From: Catellatospora vulcania
GTDB taxonomy: Bacteria > Actinomycetota > Actinomycetes > Mycobacteriales > Micromonosporaceae
Assembly: GCF_009720385.1 (NCBI RefSeq)
Contig: NZ_ML769304.1
Coordinates: 1-64,000, forward strand
Reading direction: 5' to 3'
Length of the DNA stretch: 64,000 nt
The notes beneath the pieces were generated by a model, which was not told the origin of the DNA, ran no database searches, and saw only the letters and a list, made by a program, of their open reading frames with translations. The position numbers and the translations under genes are program-made. Below, piece by piece: positions 60,423 through 64,000 of this stretch (the stretch's first letter is position 1; every line of letters starts with the position of its first letter).

Positions 60423-61576
60423 GCGGCCTGCCGGGTGAAGCGGTCGCTGATCCAGTCGGCGATGTAGGTGCTGACCAGTGGCAGGTTGTCCAGGCCGATG
60501 TGCTCGTTGCCGCCGTCGCGGGCGGTGTACACGGTCAGGTGCCGGTCGGGGCTGTTGACGGCCTGGTCGTAGGACTGGTGGGCGTATTCGAGGGGGATCT
60601 GGCGGTCGTTCTCGCCGTGCACGACCAGGAACGGGACGGTGATCTTGTCGACGACGCCGTCGAGGGTTACCTGCTGCGCGGTAGAGATGAAGTCGTCGAT
60701 GGTTTGGCTGCCCCAGACCCACATGACGTGGTCCCAGTAGTGCGGGACGGGGTGTTCGCCTTCGCGCTGCAGGCGCCGTTGCTGCATCTGGCCCCAGTTG
60801 TGGTTGGCGCCCCAGGCCACGCACAGGCTGAACCGCGGCTCGAACGCCGCTGCGCGCGGGGCGTAGTAGCCGCCCAGCGACCAGCCCACGACGCCGATAC
60901 GCGCCGGGTCGACCTCACCGGTGGCCAGCAGCCAGTCGACGCAGGCGCCCGCGGGCCGTTCGGTGTCGGCGACGGCGGTCACGCCGCGCAGGCGCAGGGC
61001 CTCGCCGGTGCCGGGGCCGTCGACCATGAGAGTGGAGATGCCGCGGGCGGCCAGCTCATGGCCGAACCCGGACTGGTACATCATCTCCTTGGTGCTGTCC
61101 AAACCGTTCCACAGCACGATGCACGGTGCAGGCCCGTCGACGCCCGCAGCCTTCACGTAGTAGGCGGGCAGGGACCCGTCGCCGTAGTGGATCTCCACGC
61201 GGGTGCAGTTGTCGCGGCCGATGGCAGTGGCGCGGGCGAACAGATCCAGGGCACGTTCGTAGGCCTTCTGCCGGGGAGCCCAGTGCCGGCTCTGCAGCCG
61301 TTCGGCGACCTGCACGTACAGAGCGGCGCGGTGCAGTTTCTGGCCGGCGCTGCGCCACCAGCCGCGGACCTGGTCCTGCCCGGCGAGTTCTTCCAGACGG
61401 TCGGCCACCGCGGTCCAGGAGGCGAAGAACTCCTCGGTACCGGCGTCGGCGCCGCGGGCCGCGGCTTCCCGTAGCGGCCGGCAGGCCCGGTCGACCTCGT
61501 CGATCAGCGCGCCGCTGTTGAGCGCGCCGATGACAGCGAGGTTCCACACGTAGTTGCCGGGAAAGTACTCGAACAC
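60419..61576 (-). CDS. DUF1100/FrsA-like alpha/beta hydrolase
   Basis: 385 residues. Helical N-terminal ~130 residues, then an alpha/beta hydrolase core: APCIVLWNGLDSTKEMMYQS, nucleophile in IGVVGWSLGGYYAPRAAAFE, acid in FLVVHGENDRQIPLEYAHQS and histidine in GGNEHIGLDNLPLVSTYIAD. The layout matches C-C bond hydrolases such as 2,6-dihydroxypseudooxynicotine hydrolase and 2,3-dihydroxy acyl cleavage enzymes, which cut a side chain off an aromatic ketone. In this operon it could act on a phenolic aglycone. Only one base separates it from the next gene upstream. Confidence 0.8.
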   Translation of the reverse strand: MFEYFPGNYVWNLAVIGALNSGALIDEVDRACRPLREAAARGADAGTEEFFASWTAVADRLEELAGQDQVRGWWRSAGQKLHRAALYVQVAERLQSRHWAPRQKAYERALDLFARATAIGRDNCTRVEIHYGDGSLPAYYVKAAGVDGPAPCIVLWNGLDSTKEMMYQSGFGHELAARGISTLMVDGPGTGEALRLRGVTAVADTERPAGACVDWLLATGEVDPARIGVVGWSLGGYYAPRAAAFEPRFSLCVAWGANHNWGQMQQRRLQREGEHPVPHYWDHVMWVWGSQTIDDFISTAQQVTLDGVVDKITVPFLVVHGENDRQIPLEYAHQSYDQAVNSPDRHLTVYTARDGGNEHIGLDNLPLVSTYIADWISDRFTRQAA

Positions 61577-61577
61577 G

Positions 61578-62549
61578 TCAGGCTCCTTGATCAGCCGGGT
61601 GGGTGGGGTGGTGCGCGGGCCGGCGGCGCGACGGTGTCCGCGCGGCGGGGATCGGGTGCGGGTCGCGGCCCGCCACGACGCGGTTGGCGATGGTGCCGAT
61701 GCCGTCGACGGTCATCGACACGACGTCGCCGGGCCGCAACGGCGGCGGATCGGCGGTGCCGCTGCGGCCCCACAGTTCGGCCAGGCAGCCGCCGTTGCCG
61801 CACGTGCCCGAGCCGAGCACGTCACCGGACCGGACCTGCGTGCCGCGGGAGGCGTAGGCGACCAGGGCCTCGAACGGCCAGCCCATGTTCGACAGCAGGT
61901 CCACGCCGACGGTGCGGCCGTTGACGGCCACGCTCATACCGAGCGCCAGATGCCCGTCGGGGTCGCGCCACGGGTCGAGCTCGTCGGCGGTGACCAGCCA
62001 CGGCCCGAGAGTGGTCGCGAAATCCTTGCCCTTGGCCGGGCCGAGCTGCACCTGCATCTCAGCGCGCTGCAGGTCGCGGGCCGACCAGTCGTTGAAGATC
62101 GTGTACCCGAAGATGTGGTCACGGGCCTGTTCGACCGTCAGGTCCGCGCCCGGTCTGCCGATGACCGCGGCGACTTCGAGTTCGAAGTCCAGGACCTGGC
62201 AGCCGGGAGGCACGGCGACATCGTCGTGGGCGCCGATCATCGCGTAGGGGTTGGTGAAGTAGAACGTCGGCGCGGCATACCACTGCTGCGGCACAGTGGC
62301 CGTGCCGCCGACAGACCGGACGACTCCTTCGACGTGCTCCTCGAACGCGACGAAGTCCCGGACCGTCGGTGGTTGCAGCGGCGGCAGCAGCCGCACCTCC
62401 GCGACGGGGATCTGCGGCCCGGCCGTGTCGGCGGGGTGGCCGGCGACTACGTCGGCGACGGTGAGGCCGCCGGCCAGCGGCTGGATCAGCTCGCCGACGA
62501 CGACACCGGCTTTGACCTCGCCGCGGTGGCCGAAGGTGGCGAGTTTCAT
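61578..62549 (-). CDS. Fumarylacetoacetate hydrolase family protein
   Basis: 323 residues. FAH-fold with VRDFVAFEEHVEGVVRSVGG, metal ligands in VLDFELEVAAVIGRPG (Glu-x-Glu), YTIFNDWSARDLQRAEMQVQ with aspartate, GPAKGKDFATTLGPWLVT with lysine, and VLGSGTCGNGGCLAELWG. The length exceeds the small bacterial FAH types and matches the larger group that includes acylpyruvate hydrolases. It cleaves a C-C bond of a ring-fission-type dioxo acid. The 3' end has a basic, disordered tail of ~25 residues. ATGA overlap with the hydroxylase gene. Confidence 0.85.
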   Translation of the reverse strand: MKLATFGHRGEVKAGVVVGELIQPLAGGLTVADVVAGHPADTAGPQIPVAEVRLLPPLQPPTVRDFVAFEEHVEGVVRSVGGTATVPQQWYAAPTFYFTNPYAMIGAHDDVAVPPGCQVLDFELEVAAVIGRPGADLTVEQARDHIFGYTIFNDWSARDLQRAEMQVQLGPAKGKDFATTLGPWLVTADELDPWRDPDGHLALGMSVAVNGRTVGVDLLSNMGWPFEALVAYASRGTQVRSGDVLGSGTCGNGGCLAELWGRSGTADPPPLRPGDVVSMTVDGIGTIANRVVAGRDPHPIPAARTPSRRRPAHHPTHPADQGA

Positions 62550-63679
62550 GCCGGAGTGCTGACCAATGCGGCGATGCGGCCCATCAGCGCGGGCACGTCG
62601 GCGTCGCGGCGGCCTTCCAGCAGCCACTGCCCCAGCTTCAGCGATGCGGCGACTACCTGTCCGGCGCGGTCGTGGCGGCGGTCCATGAACGATTCCCACA
62701 ACCGGTCGTCGACCCGATCGGCGGCGACCAGGAGTTCGGCCAGCACAGCGGCGTCTTCCAGAGCCATAGCGGCGCCCTGAGCCAGGGTCGGCGGGCAGGC
62801 GTGGGCGGCGTCGCCGATGAGCACGACCCGGCCGCGGTGCCAGGGCCGGTCCAGCAGATGGGCCTCGAACCAGGTGTAGTTGACCTGGTCCGGGTCGGTG
62901 AGCCGGTCGCGGATCGCATCGAAGGGCCCGTGGTAGGCCGACGCCAGTTCCAGCATCGTGTCCAGGCGCTGCTGCGCCGACAGGCCGCTGCGGTCCTGGG
63001 CCTTTTCCACGATGTAGGCGTAGAGGCTGTCCGGGCCGGTCGGGCAGTACCCGGCGATGTAGCTGGGGCCGCCATAGAACAGGTCGGTTCGGGTGACCTG
63101 CTGCGGGCGCGGGGTGAACGACCGCCAGATGCCCATCCCGGTGGGTTCGGGCTTCAGGTCGATGCCGAGCAGGGACCGGGTGTGCGAGCGCAGCCCGTCG
63201 GCGCCGACGACCAGGTCGTAGCGACCCATGGCGCCGCCGGTCAACACGACGTCAACGCCGTCGTCATCGCTGGTCAACTGCTCGACGCTCGTCGCGGGCA
63301 GGATCCGTACTCCGGCTTGCCGGGCCCGGTCGTGCATGATCCGGGCCAGGTCGGGCCGGTACATGCCGACGGTCGCGGGCAGGTCACTTCCGCCGGTACG
63401 GTGGTCGGGCAGCTCGGCCAGCAGGGTGCCGTGCGGGTCGGGTGCACGCAGCCCGAGGGTGTCGAAGGCGTACCCGAACGCTTGGACCTGAGTCCAGACG
63501 CCGAGCTGGCGCAGCACCCGCAGCGCGTTGCCCTGCAAGGTGATGCCGGAGCCGAGCGCTGCGGCATCGGGTTTGATCTCGGCGAGGTCGACGGTGACGC
63601 CACCGTCGGCAAGCAGGATCGCGGTTGCGGCGCCGGCCAGGCCGCCACCGACAACCAGGACATGGTTCACTGCGGGCAT
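62546..63679 (-). CDS. FAD-dependent aromatic hydroxylase
   Basis: 377 residues. Group A flavoprotein monooxygenase: GxGxxG region VLVVGGGLAGAATAILLADG at residues ~7-26, the DG motif VVGADGLRSHTRSLLGI and the GD motif VVLIGDAAHACPPTLAQGAA near residue 290. Length and motifs are those of single-component hydroxylases such as 3-hydroxybenzoate 6-hydroxylase or salicylate hydroxylase that use NAD(P)H and O2. With the two C-C hydrolases downstream it indicates breakdown of an aromatic acid or phenolic ketone. Coupled on both sides. Confidence 0.85.
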   Translation of the reverse strand: MPAVNHVLVVGGGLAGAATAILLADGGVTVDLAEIKPDAAALGSGITLQGNALRVLRQLGVWTQVQAFGYAFDTLGLRAPDPHGTLLAELPDHRTGGSDLPATVGMYRPDLARIMHDRARQAGVRILPATSVEQLTSDDDGVDVVLTGGAMGRYDLVVGADGLRSHTRSLLGIDLKPEPTGMGIWRSFTPRPQQVTRTDLFYGGPSYIAGYCPTGPDSLYAYIVEKAQDRSGLSAQQRLDTMLELASAYHGPFDAIRDRLTDPDQVNYTWFEAHLLDRPWHRGRVVLIGDAAHACPPTLAQGAAMALEDAAVLAELLVAADRVDDRLWESFMDRRHDRAGQVVAASLKLGQWLLEGRRDADVPALMGRIAALVSTPA

Positions 63680-63686
63680 CGTTGCC

Positions 63687-63999
63687 TCATTTCACGGCGA
63701 TGGGGTTGACGGGGGCGCCCACAGCTCCGGTGACGGGGATGGGGGCGGCGGTGAGCCAGAAGTCGTAGACACCGTCGGCGGCGCAGTCGTCGGCAAGGGC
63801 GTCGAGATCCCACATCTCGCCGATGAACAGGCCCATGTGCGGGATGGCCACCTGGTGCAGGGGCTGGAACGCTTCGTCGAACTCGTTGGGCCGCACCTCG
63901 AAGCCCCACGTGTCGGTGGCGATCGCGGCGATCTCACGGCCGTACAGCCAGCCGGCGGTCGTGAACGACAGGCCCGGGGCCGGGCCGCCGGCGTACTCG
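63687..63999 (-). CDS. Cyclase-family hydrolase, C-terminal part
   Basis: The frame is open to the right edge of the window, so only the last ~103 residues are seen. They read TTAGWLYGREIAAIATDTWG, FEVRPNEFDEAFQPLHQVAI and FIGEMWDLDALADDCAADGV, ending DFWLTAAPIPVTGAVGAPVN before the stop. IATDTWG and the histidine in LHQVAIPHMGL with the LxxLxxDC pattern are typical of the cyclase/kynurenine formamidase-like superfamily. First visible gene of the aromatic operon; it ends seven bases before the hydroxylase start. Substrate unknown, perhaps an amide or lactone. Confidence 0.75.
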   Translation of the reverse strand, partial: EYAGGPAPGLSFTTAGWLYGREIAAIATDTWGFEVRPNEFDEAFQPLHQVAIPHMGLFIGEMWDLDALADDCAADGVYDFWLTAAPIPVTGAVGAPVNPIAVK

Positions 64000-64000
64000 C

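Overview
The window is GC-rich actinobacterial DNA: codon third positions are almost always G or C, GTG starts and 4-base ATGA/GTGA start-stop overlaps are common. The gene families (VTC-DUF4956-CotH cluster, MprA/MprB-like two-component pair, ABC sugar importers without their own ATPase, fused rhamnulose-phosphate aldolase/dehydrogenase, many SUKH/DUF immunity-like proteins) fit a soil actinomycete, perhaps Micromonosporaceae. The family-level guess is an inference from gene content.

Layout. 1-6007: a row of small cytosolic proteins of types often found as orphan immunity genes (SMI1/KNR4, DUF4240, SMI1/KNR4 plus helical tail, a propeller-like protein, DUF1963, DUF6924), interrupted by IS3 debris and a decayed IS5-family element. 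6057-8066: an IS630-type unit bounded by near-identical inverted ends and TA dinucleotides, with two passenger ORFs and an intact transposase. 8069-9440: broken genes, ending in a frameshifted amino-acid-type ABC ATPase. 9496-15128: a polyphosphate polymerase (VTC)/DUF4956/CotH operon divergent from a response regulator/histidine kinase pair; the shared promoter region carries 11-bp-phased CTAAGAA repeats. 15156-21898: MMPL exporter with divergent TetR, a CsbD-like protein, an RDD membrane protein, Sua5 tRNA-modification enzyme and a beta carbonic anhydrase. 22033-24171: a DUF5648 repeat protein and more gene wreckage. 24181-28622: two MarR regulators, a hydrolase, an SDR and three membrane proteins.

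28935-39309 is a carbohydrate locus. A ROK regulator, a Gfo/Idh/MocA oxidoreductase and a CUT1 importer are divergent from an MDR dehydrogenase, a xylose-isomerase-like TIM barrel and two glucosidase/debranching-type (alpha/alpha)6 proteins. 39431-41004 holds a cupin and a mandelate-racemase-type enolase superfamily enzyme. 41046-45073 is a second graveyard: pieces of a metallophosphatase, an SMC-like ATPase, a GH95 enzyme and an IS5-type transposase surround one intact TetR gene.

45077-59239 is a complete L-rhamnoside utilisation operon read leftward: importer (binding lipoprotein plus two permeases), GH78 alpha-L-rhamnosidase, GH3 beta-glycosidase with PA14 insert, rhamnose isomerase, rhamnulose-phosphate aldolase/lactaldehyde dehydrogenase fusion, rhamnulokinase, and an FMN L-lactate oxidase/dehydrogenase. 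Together they can take a rhamnosyl-glucoside to glycolytic intermediates and pyruvate. Immediately upstream, 59427-64000 is a tightly overlapping operon of an AraC regulator, a DUF1100-type alpha/beta hydrolase, a fumarylacetoacetate-hydrolase-family enzyme, a flavin aromatic hydroxylase and a cyclase-family hydrolase (cut by the window edge). The pairing suggests that a plant phenolic rhamnoside is taken apart, sugar by one operon and aglycone by the other.
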